Below are positions 23,101 to 31,298 of a stretch of 64,000 bases of DNA, one piece after another. How positions within the stretch are numbered: position 1 is the stretch's first letter; every line of letters begins with the position of its first letter. This stretch comes from Maritimibacter sp. (GTDB lineage: Bacteria; Pseudomonadota; Alphaproteobacteria; Rhodobacterales; Rhodobacteraceae), in contig JAABTN010000016.1 in the NCBI GenBank assembly GCA_011389895.1, positions 1 through 64,000 on the forward strand. The letters run 5' to 3'. The notes beneath the pieces were generated by a model. It made no database searches and was not told the origin of the DNA. It worked only from the letters and a program-made list of their open reading frames with translations. Both the position numbers and the translations under genes were made by a program.

Positions 23101-25773
23101 TTAACGTGGCAGCGTGACGCGAAAGGCCGCGCCGCCCTGCCCCGGCAGATAGGCAATGGACCCGCCGAGCTTGTCCATGATTTCGCGGCAAATGGCGAGA
23201 CCGAGCCCGGCCCCCCCGGCCTTTTGCTGGTCCGACAGGCGCGAGAATTTCTCGAAGATCACCGATTGGCTCGCCGGGGGTATGCCGCCACCGTTGTCGA
23301 TGAAATCAATCTCGATCGCGTCGCCATCGTCCGTGACGTCGATGGTCAGCTCGGGCGCGGCGGCGTCGCAGTATTTCCGCGCATTGGCGATAAGGTTGAT
23401 GAAGACCTGCGCCAATCGGCCCGTGTCGGTTTCGATCGTCAGGTCTTCGCGGGACTTGACCCGCCGGATCGCGATCACGCGCCCGTCCGACCCGCTTGCC
23501 CCGGCGCGCACGGCGCGGTCGATCACGTTGCCAAGGTTCCCGGTCTCGACATTGAGCGTGACCTGCCCCGCCTCCAGAACAGAAAGGTCAAGGAGGTCGT
23601 CAAGCAGACGGGTCAGCCGGATCGCCTCTTCCTGAATGACCCCCGAATACTCGCGGGTCTTGCCTTCGCCCAGTTCCCCCTCCTTCAAGATTTCCGAGAA
23701 CGCCCGGATCGAAGTCATCGGGGTGCGCAATTCATGGCTGATCTGGCTTAGAAAGGCGTCCTTCTGGATCGACAGCACGGTGAGCTTGTCATTGGCTTCC
23801 GAGAGCTGGCGCATGGTGCGGGTCAGCTCTTCGGACTTGGCCTCAAGCTGGTTGGAGTATTCGAGGATTTGCTGGGTCTCGTCAGCAACCGCCATCAGGT
23901 CTTCGACCGACACGCTCGCCCCCCCGACAATCTGGCTCACCATCGCATGCGCGGTCGCGGCCCCCACGGCACCGGACAATTCGCGCTCCAGCGTGCGCAG
24001 GAAATCCGGGGTCGTTTCCGGCAGGTAGCCTTCGCGCCCCTGGCGCGCGGTCTCTTCCTGAAACAGCTCCTGCGCCTCGCGCGCGCCCATGATCCTTTGC
24101 GCCATGACCAGAAGATCCTCGCTCTCGACTTCGCCTTGCGTCCAGCCTTGGGTGCGGGCGGAATGTTCAAACACGTTGACGAACTGCGCGCCCTGAAGCC
24201 GCTCAACGGGGCGGGGGAAAGACAGGATCGACCCGATGATGAAGGCCAGCGTATTGGCGGTCATCGACCAGAAGATCGCATGCACCACCGGGTCGATGCC
24301 GGTGATGCCGAAGAACGCCTGAGGACGCAGCCAACCGATGCCAAAGGGGCCCTCGGCAAGGACGCGGGACGAGATGATCCCGGCTTCGCCGAAGGATGGC
24401 AGGAACAGCGCATAGGCCCAGATCGCGAACCCGAGGATCAAGCCCATCGCCGCGCCGACCCGTGTCGCCCCGCGCCAGTAAAGCCCGCCGACCATCGCGG
24501 GCAGAACCTGTGCCACCCCCGCGAAAGAGATCAGGCCAATCGAGGCAAGAGCGGCCCCGCCGCCCGACAGGCTGTAGTAAAGCCAGCCAAGGCCAAGCAC
24601 CGCCATGATCGAGAACCGGCGCGCGATGAGCACAAGGCGGCGCACATCGCCCGACATGGCCGCCCCGCCGGAGCGGGCCGACAGCCAGATCGGCATGACA
24701 ATGTGGTTCGACACCATAGTCGACAGCGCGATCGAGGCGACGATGACCATCGAGGTGGCCGAGGAAAACCCGCCAAGAAACGTGAGCATCGCCAACCCGC
24801 CCTGCTCGAAATGCAGGGGCACGGTGAGCACGTAGAGATCCGGGTTCGACCCCGCGGGCAAGGTCGACAGACCAACTGCGGCGATCGGGATCACGAACAA
24901 GCTCATCGCGAACATGTAAAGCGGGAACGCCCAGCTCGCGGTGGCAAGCTGTGTTTCGTCCACGTTCTCGACCACCAGCACCTGGAACATGCGCGGCAGG
25001 GTGAGAAACGCGGCCGCCGAGAGAAAGATCATCGTCACCCAGCGCCCGGCCTGCATGTCCCACACGGCAATGTCCGAGGTTTCGATGGTGCGCGCGATCT
25101 CGCCCGGTCCCCCGCCGACCCCCCAGACCACGAACACCCCCACCGCCAGAAGCGCGACGAGCTTCACCACCGCTTCCAGCGCGATGGCGGTCACCACCCC
25201 GTGGTGGCGTTCGTTGGCATCGAGGTTGCGGGTGCCGAACAACACGGTGAAGGCGGCCAGACCGACCGCAATCCAGAACGCCGTCGCCTTGGGGTTGGCC
25301 GCTTGCCCGCCGTCGACCGTGGCATGGCCCGCGAAGACGTCGAACGACAGCACCACCGATTGAAGTTGCAGGGCGATGTAGGGCGTGGTGCCGATCACCG
25401 CGAGCAGCGTCACGATCACGCCCAGCGCGGTCGATTTACCGTAGCGCGACGAAATCAGGTCTGCGATCGAGGTGATCCTCTGCGCCCGCCCGATGCGCAC
25501 GAGCTTGCGCAAGATCCACCACCAGCCGACCATGACAAGCGTCGGGCCGAGGTAGATGGTGACAAACTCAAGCCCGGAGCGCGCGGCATAGCCGACCGCG
25601 CCATAAAACGTCCAGGCGGTGCAATAGATCGAGAGCGAGAGGGTGTAGACAACTGGCGATCTGAGCCAGCCGCCCTTGCCCAGCCGGGCCTGTTTGTCGC
25701 CCCAGAACGCCACGAGAAACAACAGCACAACATAGGCGAGCGCGACGACAACGAGCAGGTTGAACCCGACCAT
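23101..25773 (-). CDS. sodium:solute symporter-sensor histidine kinase fusion (CbrA/CrbS-like)
   Basis: Protein of 890 aa. The first ~500 residues form an SSS-family (SLC5) transporter domain with about 13 hydrophobic helices. A linker/coiled-coil segment (about 620-665) leads to HisKA with phospho-acceptor His680 in SQISHELRTP, then HATPase with FINLIANARKY (N box), DFIDNGGGIPP (G1) and GGAGLGLAICREIM (G2). CbrA and CrbS kinases of this build control carbon-source and acetate use. Its start lies 2 bases after a small membrane-protein gene, and a lone receiver gene precedes that; all three probably form one operon. The ligand is unknown. Confidence 0.92.
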   Translation of the reverse strand: MVGFNLLVVVALAYVVLLFLVAFWGDKQARLGKGGWLRSPVVYTLSLSIYCTAWTFYGAVGYAARSGLEFVTIYLGPTLVMVGWWWILRKLVRIGRAQRITSIADLISSRYGKSTALGVIVTLLAVIGTTPYIALQLQSVVLSFDVFAGHATVDGGQAANPKATAFWIAVGLAAFTVLFGTRNLDANERHHGVVTAIALEAVVKLVALLAVGVFVVWGVGGGPGEIARTIETSDIAVWDMQAGRWVTMIFLSAAAFLTLPRMFQVLVVENVDETQLATASWAFPLYMFAMSLFVIPIAAVGLSTLPAGSNPDLYVLTVPLHFEQGGLAMLTFLGGFSSATSMVIVASIALSTMVSNHIVMPIWLSARSGGAAMSGDVRRLVLIARRFSIMAVLGLGWLYYSLSGGGAALASIGLISFAGVAQVLPAMVGGLYWRGATRVGAAMGLILGFAIWAYALFLPSFGEAGIISSRVLAEGPFGIGWLRPQAFFGITGIDPVVHAIFWSMTANTLAFIIGSILSFPRPVERLQGAQFVNVFEHSARTQGWTQGEVESEDLLVMAQRIMGAREAQELFQEETARQGREGYLPETTPDFLRTLERELSGAVGAATAHAMVSQIVGGASVSVEDLMAVADETQQILEYSNQLEAKSEELTRTMRQLSEANDKLTVLSIQKDAFLSQISHELRTPMTSIRAFSEILKEGELGEGKTREYSGVIQEEAIRLTRLLDDLLDLSVLEAGQVTLNVETGNLGNVIDRAVRAGASGSDGRVIAIRRVKSREDLTIETDTGRLAQVFINLIANARKYCDAAAPELTIDVTDDGDAIEIDFIDNGGGIPPASQSVIFEKFSRLSDQQKAGGAGLGLAICREIMDKLGGSIAYLPGQGGAAFRVTLPR

Positions 25774-25774
25774 G

Positions 25775-26056
25775 CTAGTCCTCGTCCTCGCCCGGCCCGG
25801 CTTCCAGCGGATCGCTGGTCACCCCGCCCGGCGCCCGCGCGAGATTGCGCACGATCAGATACGCCCCGAGGATCAGCATGATCCACACGCCGAAGAGATA
25901 GACCCCCGACCACGCGGTCGAGCGGGTCATCACCCCGGCTCCGAGCATCGGCACGAGAAACAGGAGCGCGCCGGTCACCGGCATCACCCGCAGCGCGTCG
26001 ATCAGACGGCGACGGCGGTAGGTGGCGCGCGCGAGAAAGGTGGGGGTGCGCCCCAT
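25775..26056 (-). CDS. small two-TM membrane protein coupled to the symporter-kinase
   Basis: Protein of 93 aa. Basic N-terminus (LARATYRRRRLIDALR), two hydrophobic helices (PVTGALLFLVPMLGAGVM and GVYLFGVWIMLILGAYLIV) and an acidic tail. It lies 4 bp after the receiver gene and 1 bp before the symporter-kinase. Many SSS transporters (for example ActP with YjcH) have a small two-helix partner encoded just upstream; position and topology fit such a subunit, though sequence alone does not prove it. Confidence 0.75.
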   Translation of the reverse strand: MGRTPTFLARATYRRRRLIDALRVMPVTGALLFLVPMLGAGVMTRSTAWSGVYLFGVWIMLILGAYLIVRNLARAPGGVTSDPLEAGPGEDED

Positions 26057-26059
26057 GGC

Positions 26060-26431
26060 CTAACCGGCCCCGGTGATCTCACGCAGCGCGGAGAGCACCT
26101 CGGCATTGGAAAACGGCTTCGTCATGAACCGCGTCGCCCCGAGCCGGTCGGCGGTCTCGCGATCCTTCTTTTGCCCGCGCGCGGTCAGCATGAGGACCGG
26201 GATTGAGGCGGTTTCGGGGTCGGCCCGCAGGTCTTGCAAGATCTCGTAACCCGACCGCCCCGGCAGCATCACGTCAAGCACCAGCACATCGGGGGCCACG
26301 CGGCGCACCGCGTCCAAAGCGGTCTCGCCGTTCGCGTGGGTCGACACCTGCCACCCGTCCCGCTTCAGAATGAACGAGATGGCTTCGATGATATTCGGCT
26401 CATCCTCGATCAACAATATCTGCTTGTCCAT
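26060..26431 (-). CDS. single-domain response regulator (CheY-like receiver)
   Basis: Receiver-only protein of 123 aa: acidic pair in LLIEDEPNI, phospho-acceptor Asp53 in VLVLDVMLPG, Thr in LMLTARG and the conserved Lys in FMTKPFSNAEV. No DNA-binding or enzymatic output domain follows. Start at ATG 26431 (MDKQILLIEDEP), preceded by a GAGGAGGG-rich leader; the longer open frame to 26605 is not credible. First gene of the probable operon with the small membrane protein and the symporter-kinase, hence the likely phosphate acceptor of that kinase. Confidence 0.92.
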   Translation of the reverse strand: MDKQILLIEDEPNIIEAISFILKRDGWQVSTHANGETALDAVRRVAPDVLVLDVMLPGRSGYEILQDLRADPETASIPVLMLTARGQKKDRETADRLGATRFMTKPFSNAEVLSALREITGAG

Positions 26432-26797
26432 CGGCTCCCCTTCGGCCCTCCTCCCAGAGCCTGCCATGTTTGTGCACGCTAAATATGAGGAAGTCAAAAG
26501 GCGATAGGCCGCCCGGCACACCGCCGATTGCGCGCAATGGGAGGCCAGAGTGCCACGCCTGACCGAGGGGCCCGAGTGACAGTATGTCCGGGGTCCGGGG
26601 GGCACGCGTTCCGGGAGATACGGCGCGTGAGGGTTGCCGGGTGCGGCGGAGTCACAGGTGCAGCGGTCGGCGCAATTGCAGGATTTTGCCGGGGCGGGCG
26701 AATAGACGACCTTCGCTGCGTTCTACACAAAGTTCCGCAGTGCGGACAAAGCTCCCAATTGTGTTTCATAATCATTAAAACATGGTAGTCTTGAAGC
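26432..26797. other. intergenic region with no gene seen
   Basis: A 366-base gap between the divergent receiver gene and the small ORF at 26798. The left part should hold the promoter of the receiver/kinase operon. The right end (about 26755-26795) is AT-rich and probably holds the promoter of the small ORF. I find no RNA gene, terminator or repeat; open frames here look like random readings. Confidence 0.5.
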
Positions 26798-27061
26798 ATG
26801 GACGAGGACTTAGAACATCTGGATCGCGCCACCCTTATCGAGGAAGTGAAAAAGCTTCGCGCTGCTATTCGCGAGCATCGAGATTCAACGGGGCATGATC
26901 TTTGCTGGTATCAACCTGAAATGTGGGGGCTTCTGCCTGAAGGCGTTGATCCAGACATAGCGGTACCTCCTTGGTCAAAGTTCATGCGTGGTTGCATAAG
27001 ATACCGCCAGTCCCTGGATGAGCAGGCACCGGACGCCAAACAGCACGACGAAGAATATTAG
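26798..27061 (+). CDS. small conserved-looking hypothetical protein
   Basis: Protein of 87 aa, ATG 26798. The N-terminal half is a charged helix (LEHLDRATLIEEVKKLRAAI). The second half is rich in Trp, Cys and Pro (HDLCWYQPEMWGLLPEG, then VPPWSKFMRGCIRYRQSLDE). I recall similar HxLCW...WxLLP...FxRGCIxYRxSLD proteins in other alphaproteobacteria but no assigned function. Base composition is visibly less GC-rich than its neighbours, which may hint at transfer. It stands alone; the 27062-27272 gap after it is pyrimidine-rich and holds nothing I recognise. Confidence 0.65.
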   Translation: MDEDLEHLDRATLIEEVKKLRAAIREHRDSTGHDLCWYQPEMWGLLPEGVDPDIAVPPWSKFMRGCIRYRQSLDEQAPDAKQHDEEY

Positions 27062-27272
27062 GGTAGATTGCACCGTCCCCCTGCCGGGCAATGTGGGCTC
27101 GGACCGGCCATTCGCCGCACGCTACCCCAAAGTCGACTTTGGCCAATACACACCGCAAAAATCGACCAAAATTCACACCTCTCCCCCCACCCCCTCCCAC
27201 CGCTCGTCCCATCGCCCGAACGGCCCAGGCACCGCCGTGGCGGACCTGGGCATCTGCGTCCGGTCCAGACCG

Positions 27273-28592
27273 CTAACTCCGTGCGCCGAGGATCGAGGGT
27301 TCGCGGCGGGCGGGGCAGGTTTCGCGGGGGCAGATGCGGCAGGAGGCGCCGACGGGCAGGACCGGCGCGCCGGCGGCCCCTTGCGGGTCCACCGGTTCGA
27401 TCAGCATCGTGGCCTCGTTCACCGGCGGCAGCGAAAAGGTCGATGACGGGCGCGGCAAGGACACGGCGCGGCAGCGAAACACCTTCGGCTCCTGCCCCGG
27501 CATTTCGACCAGCGCCTCGACCGGCTGGGCCGGGCGCGACAGGGATTGGTAGAGCGGCCAGAGCGGACAGGCCGCGCCGAAACGGGGCAGCGGAAAGCCC
27601 TCGATCCCCTTGCGCAGCGTGACCGTGCCCGACCCGTCGCAGACCACGAGACCACAGGTCGCGTCGCCCTCCTCCGCAGGCAGGCTCGCCATCCGGCGCA
27701 ACACGGCATCCAGCGGCACGCCAAACCCATGCGCGACCCGGGCCGGATCGCCCCCGGTGGTGGCCAGCGTGGTGCGAAAGGCGGCCTCGGGCATGGCGCG
27801 CGCGTCCGAGAGATAGCGCACCAGCATCCGCCGGGCGAGATCGCGCGCCCCCCGGTCGCGCAACTCCCCGGCCCCGTCGAGCAAGATCGCCAGCTCGCCC
27901 TCACCCGCCACGGGGCGTTCGAGCGCGGGGAAATTGTATCCCGCCCGCTCCACGAAGGCCGCGAGGTCATCGGCGGCGGAGACCTGCATCTCCTGCGCCT
28001 CGGCACCCGCATCCAGATAGCTGACCAGCCCTTCGGCAGACGAGGACAGGCGTTGGGCTTCCTCACGGATGTTTCTAAGAAAGCGCACCTGCCAATCCGG
28101 GTCGATATCCTCCGTCTCGGCAAGAATGGCCGAGGTCGAGCGGATCGCGGTCACGGTCGAAATCACCTCGTGCAAGCTGGCGGCAAGATGGGGGTCATGG
28201 GTGAGCCGGTCCGACAGCGTCTCGATCACCCGCTCAAGCTCTTCGATACGCTGGGACTGTGCCGTGACCAGCCCGGCCCAGCCGGGAAAGCGGCCCGCGA
28301 ATTCCTCGACCCGGTCGGTCTCGACCACCCCCGTGTCTGGCATGCGCGCCACGGCGGCGGTCAACCCGGTGACCAGCGCCTGCCCCGCCCCTTCGGCCAG
28401 TTGCGTCGGCTCCACCCCCAACTCGCGCGCCAGATCGACAAGCAGCTTGCCGCCGATTCTGCGACGATTGTGTTCGATCAGGTTAAGGTATGCGGGAGAT
28501 ATACCTACCGAACGGGCCAGATCGGCCTGTCGCACCCCGCGCGATATGCGCCTTTCCCTGATCCGTGAGCCGGTCAACCGCGTTTGTGGCAT
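27273..28592 (-). CDS. XRE-family regulator, ScfR/RamB type (short-chain fatty acyl regulator)
   Basis: Protein of about 439 aa. An N-terminal HTH of the XRE type (SRIRERRISRGVRQADLARS, ISPAYLNLIEHNRR, residues about 7-50) is followed by a long helical region. The C-terminal DUF2083-like domain ends in a four-cysteine cluster (CRICPRETCPAR). Members such as ScfR and mycobacterial RamB/PrpR sense acyl-CoAs and control acetate, propionate and glyoxylate-cycle genes. ATG 28592 chosen. It is divergent from the liv-type transporter operon that ends with acs, the likely target set. Ligand and targets are inference. Confidence 0.85.
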   Translation of the reverse strand: MPQTRLTGSRIRERRISRGVRQADLARSVGISPAYLNLIEHNRRRIGGKLLVDLARELGVEPTQLAEGAGQALVTGLTAAVARMPDTGVVETDRVEEFAGRFPGWAGLVTAQSQRIEELERVIETLSDRLTHDPHLAASLHEVISTVTAIRSTSAILAETEDIDPDWQVRFLRNIREEAQRLSSSAEGLVSYLDAGAEAQEMQVSAADDLAAFVERAGYNFPALERPVAGEGELAILLDGAGELRDRGARDLARRMLVRYLSDARAMPEAAFRTTLATTGGDPARVAHGFGVPLDAVLRRMASLPAEEGDATCGLVVCDGSGTVTLRKGIEGFPLPRFGAACPLWPLYQSLSRPAQPVEALVEMPGQEPKVFRCRAVSLPRPSSTFSLPPVNEATMLIEPVDPQGAAGAPVLPVGASCRICPRETCPARREPSILGARS

Positions 28593-28643
28593 GACGAAAA
28601 TTCCTTGCATTCCCGGCGCTTTCTGCACCTGCGCGAAAATTTA

Positions 28644-28682
28644 TTTACAACATTATCACATTGTCAGTTCATTTGTTTACAA
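28644..28682. promoter_or_regulatory. paired TTTACAA repeats in the divergent regulator/transporter promoter region
   Basis: TTTACAA occurs at 28644-28650 and again at 28676-28682, 32 bases apart (about three helical turns), inside the AT-rich 28593-28811 region between the ScfR-like gene and the transporter operon. This is a candidate operator; no consensus for this regulator could be checked. Confidence 0.35.
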
Positions 28683-28811
28683 AAAAATCGTTATCTTTCA
28701 CACCATTGTTGCATCGTTTTCTGACCTCACGGCATTATTACCGCAGCCTGTAAAAGGCTCGCGACGTGTGCGGGGAGGCCGCGTCGTTCATTTCCAAATG
28801 GGAGGATTACC

Positions 28812-30161
28812 ATGTCCAAGACCAACATCACCCGCCGTGGCCTTATGCGGGCCGGCGCCGCAACCGGTGCTGGCCTCGCACTGCCGACGATTTTCACCTC
28901 GGGCGCGACCGCGTTCACCAACGAGCCCACCGGTGACACCGTCACCTTCGGCTTCAACGTGCCGCAGACCGGCCCCTACGCCGAAGAAGGTCTTGATGAG
29001 CTGCGCGCGCAGGAGCTTGCGGTCGAGCACATCAACGGAATGGGCGATGGCGGCATGCTGAACACCTTCTCCTCGAAGGTTCTCGATGGCACCGGCATCC
29101 TCGGCAAGAAGGCCGACTTCGTCACCGGCGACACGCAGACCAAGTCGGACGCCGCGCGCGCCTCGGCCCGGTCGATGATCGAAAAAGACGGTGTCGTGAT
29201 GATCAACGGTGGATCAAGCTCGGGCGTGGCCGTGGCCGTTCAGGGCCTGTGTCAGGAAGCCGGCATCATCTTCATGGCCGGTCTAACCCACTCCAACGAC
29301 ACCACCGGCAAGGACCGCAAGGCCAACGGGTTCCGCCACTTCTTCAACGCATACCAGTCGGGCGCAGCGCTCGCCCCCGTGCTGAAGAACGCCTATGGCA
29401 CCGACCGTCGCGCCTATCACCTTACCGCGGATTACACCTGGGGCTGGACCCAGCAGGAATCGATCCAGTCCGCCACCGAGGCGCTCGGTTGGGAAACCGT
29501 CAACAACGTGCTCACCCCGGTCGGCGCCGGCGACTTCTCGTCCTACATCACCCCGGTTCTGAATTCGGGCGCCGATGTTCTGATCCTGAACCACTACGGT
29601 GGCGACATGGTCAACTCGCTGACCCAGGCCGTGCAATTCGGTCTGCGCGATGCCCAGGCCAACGGCAAGAATTTCGAAGTCATCGTGCCGCTCTACTCCG
29701 AGCTGATGGCCGCCGGTGCAGGCGACAACATCCGGGGCGTCTACGGGTCGATGAACTGGAACTGGCAGCTCCCTGATGAGGGCACGCAAGCTTTCGTGCG
29801 CTCGTTCGGTGAGAAATACGGCTTCCCGCCGTCGGGTTCGGCGCACACCTGCTACGTGCAGACGCTGCTTTATGCAGATGCCGTCACCCGGGCCGGGTCG
29901 TTCAACCCCTGCGCGGTTGCCGAAGCGCTCGAAGATTTCGAGTTCGACGGCATGGGCAATGGTCCGACGCTCTACCGTGGCGCCGATCACCAGTGCTTCA
30001 AGGACGTGCTGGTCATGAAGGGTTCGGACAATCCGACGACCGAGTACGATACGCTCGAAATCGTCGAGCAGACGCCGGTTGAGCAGGTCATGTACGAGCC
30101 GAACCACCCGATGTTCGGCGGTGACGAAGCCTCGCTCGGCGAGTGCAACGACGGCGCGTAA
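28812..30161 (+). CDS. branched-chain amino acid/amide-type ABC substrate-binding protein, Tat-exported
   Basis: Periplasmic binding protein of 449 aa (Leu/Ile/Val or urea/amide-binding family). The N-terminus has a Tat-like signal (ITRRGLMRAGAATGAG, then hydrophobic to about residue 35). The mature part has FGFNVPQTGPYAEEG, INGGSSSGVAVAVQGLCQ and the type I binding-protein fold. A GGAGG site precedes ATG 28812. First gene of a five-gene transporter operon, followed by an intercistronic hairpin. The regulator and acs around it suggest a small organic acid or amino acid whose breakdown gives acetate, but the ligand is not visible. Confidence 0.9.
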   Translation: MSKTNITRRGLMRAGAATGAGLALPTIFTSGATAFTNEPTGDTVTFGFNVPQTGPYAEEGLDELRAQELAVEHINGMGDGGMLNTFSSKVLDGTGILGKKADFVTGDTQTKSDAARASARSMIEKDGVVMINGGSSSGVAVAVQGLCQEAGIIFMAGLTHSNDTTGKDRKANGFRHFFNAYQSGAALAPVLKNAYGTDRRAYHLTADYTWGWTQQESIQSATEALGWETVNNVLTPVGAGDFSSYITPVLNSGADVLILNHYGGDMVNSLTQAVQFGLRDAQANGKNFEVIVPLYSELMAAGAGDNIRGVYGSMNWNWQLPDEGTQAFVRSFGEKYGFPPSGSAHTCYVQTLLYADAVTRAGSFNPCAVAEALEDFEFDGMGNGPTLYRGADHQCFKDVLVMKGSDNPTTEYDTLEIVEQTPVEQVMYEPNHPMFGGDEASLGECNDGA

Positions 30162-30178
30162 TCCCAACGCATCACGTC

Positions 30179-30203
30179 GGAGGGCGGCCCTGCGCCGCCC
30201 TCC
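30179..30203 (+). terminator. strong intercistronic hairpin after the binding-protein gene
   Basis: Stem GGAGGGCGGC (30179-30188), loop CCTGC, stem GCCGCCCTCC (30194-30203). It lies 18 bases past the stop of the binding-protein gene and 60 bases before the permease start. There is no T-run, so it more likely attenuates read-through or protects the upstream mRNA than acts as a full terminator. Confidence 0.7.
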
Positions 30204-30263
30204 TTCTCATCCTCGTCGCCGACGCGCGCGCGGGGTTTTCAAAAATTCATACGGGTGGGGACC

Positions 30264-31295
30264 ATGGACGCCATCATTCTTCAAATTCTGAACGGGCTCG
30301 ACAAGGGCTCGGCCTACGCGCTCATCGCGCTTGGGCTCACGTTGATTTTCGGCACGCTCGGCGTGGTGAACTTTGCGCATGGCGCACTGTTCATGATCGG
30401 CGCCTTCGTCGCGGTCTCGGTGCAGCGTCTCCTCGGATTTTCGTTCGAACAGATCGACCCGGACAAGACCGACTTTCTCGGCAACCCGCTGAAGGTGAAG
30501 ATGACCTATGTCGAAAGCTGGTTCGGCCCCGAGGTGGGTGGGGCGATCGTCGATTGGTCGGTTCCGGTCGCCGTGATTGTCGCGATTCCGGTCATGCTGC
30601 TCGTCGGCTTCGTGATGGAACGCGGGCTGATCAAGCATTTCTACAAGCGTCCGCATGCCGACCAGATCCTGGTGACCTTTGGTCTCGCCATCGTCTTGCA
30701 GGAACTCATCAAGTATTTCTTCGGCGCCAACCCGATCCAGACCCCCGCCCCGTCGGCGTTCAAGGGGTCTTTCGATTTCGGCGTTCTGATCGGCTTTGAT
30801 CCGAATGCGATCATCTACCCCTATTGGCGGCTGGTCTACTTTGCCTTCGCGGCGGTGGTGCTGGGTGGCGTGTTCGCCTTCCTGCGCTTCACCACCTTCG
30901 GGATGGTCGTGCGCGCCGGTATGGCCGACCGTGAAACCGTGGGGCTGCTCGGGATCAATATCGACAAGCGGTTTACCCTCATGTTCGGCCTTGCGGCTGC
31001 CGTGGCCGGGATCGCGGGCGTGATGTACACGCCGATCCTGAGCCCGAACTATCACATGGGCATGGATTTCCTCGTGCTCTCTTTCGTGGTCGTGGTGGTC
31101 GGCGGCATGGGCAGCCTGCCCGGCGCTGTCGCGGCGGGCTTCCTGCTCGGGATCCTGCAAAGCTTTGCCTCGATGAACGAGATCAAATCCATCCTTCCGG
31201 GGATCGACCAGGTCATAATGTACCTCGTCGCCATCCTCATTCTGCTTACACGTCCGCGCGGTCTTCTGGGCCGAGCCGGCGTGATGGAGGAATAA
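30264..31295 (+). CDS. branched-chain amino acid-type ABC permease (LivH)
   Basis: Inner-membrane permease of 343 aa: LNGLDKGSAYALIALGLTLI at the N-terminus, NFAHGALFMIGAF, and near the C-terminus VVGGMGSLPGAVAAGFLLGI, all typical of LivH. About eight hydrophobic helices. An insert of about 45 residues (FEQIDPDKTDFLGNPLKVKM and after) separates the first helices. ATG 30264 follows GGTGGGG; GTG 30255 in the same frame is less likely. Second gene of the operon, 3 bases before livM. Confidence 0.92.
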   Translation: MDAIILQILNGLDKGSAYALIALGLTLIFGTLGVVNFAHGALFMIGAFVAVSVQRLLGFSFEQIDPDKTDFLGNPLKVKMTYVESWFGPEVGGAIVDWSVPVAVIVAIPVMLLVGFVMERGLIKHFYKRPHADQILVTFGLAIVLQELIKYFFGANPIQTPAPSAFKGSFDFGVLIGFDPNAIIYPYWRLVYFAFAAVVLGGVFAFLRFTTFGMVVRAGMADRETVGLLGINIDKRFTLMFGLAAAVAGIAGVMYTPILSPNYHMGMDFLVLSFVVVVVGGMGSLPGAVAAGFLLGILQSFASMNEIKSILPGIDQVIMYLVAILILLTRPRGLLGRAGVMEE

Positions 31296-31298
31296 GAC

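Noticed and set aside
23869-25881. 670-codon plus-strand frame opposite the symporter-kinase
   Set aside because: Mirror of a well-supported kinase gene; composition (Arg, His, Asp, Pro repeats) is typical of shadow frames.
27062-27272. Possible small gene or RNA in the pyrimidine-rich gap
   Set aside because: Low-complexity C/T stretches, no stem or start with ribosome site; nothing supportable.
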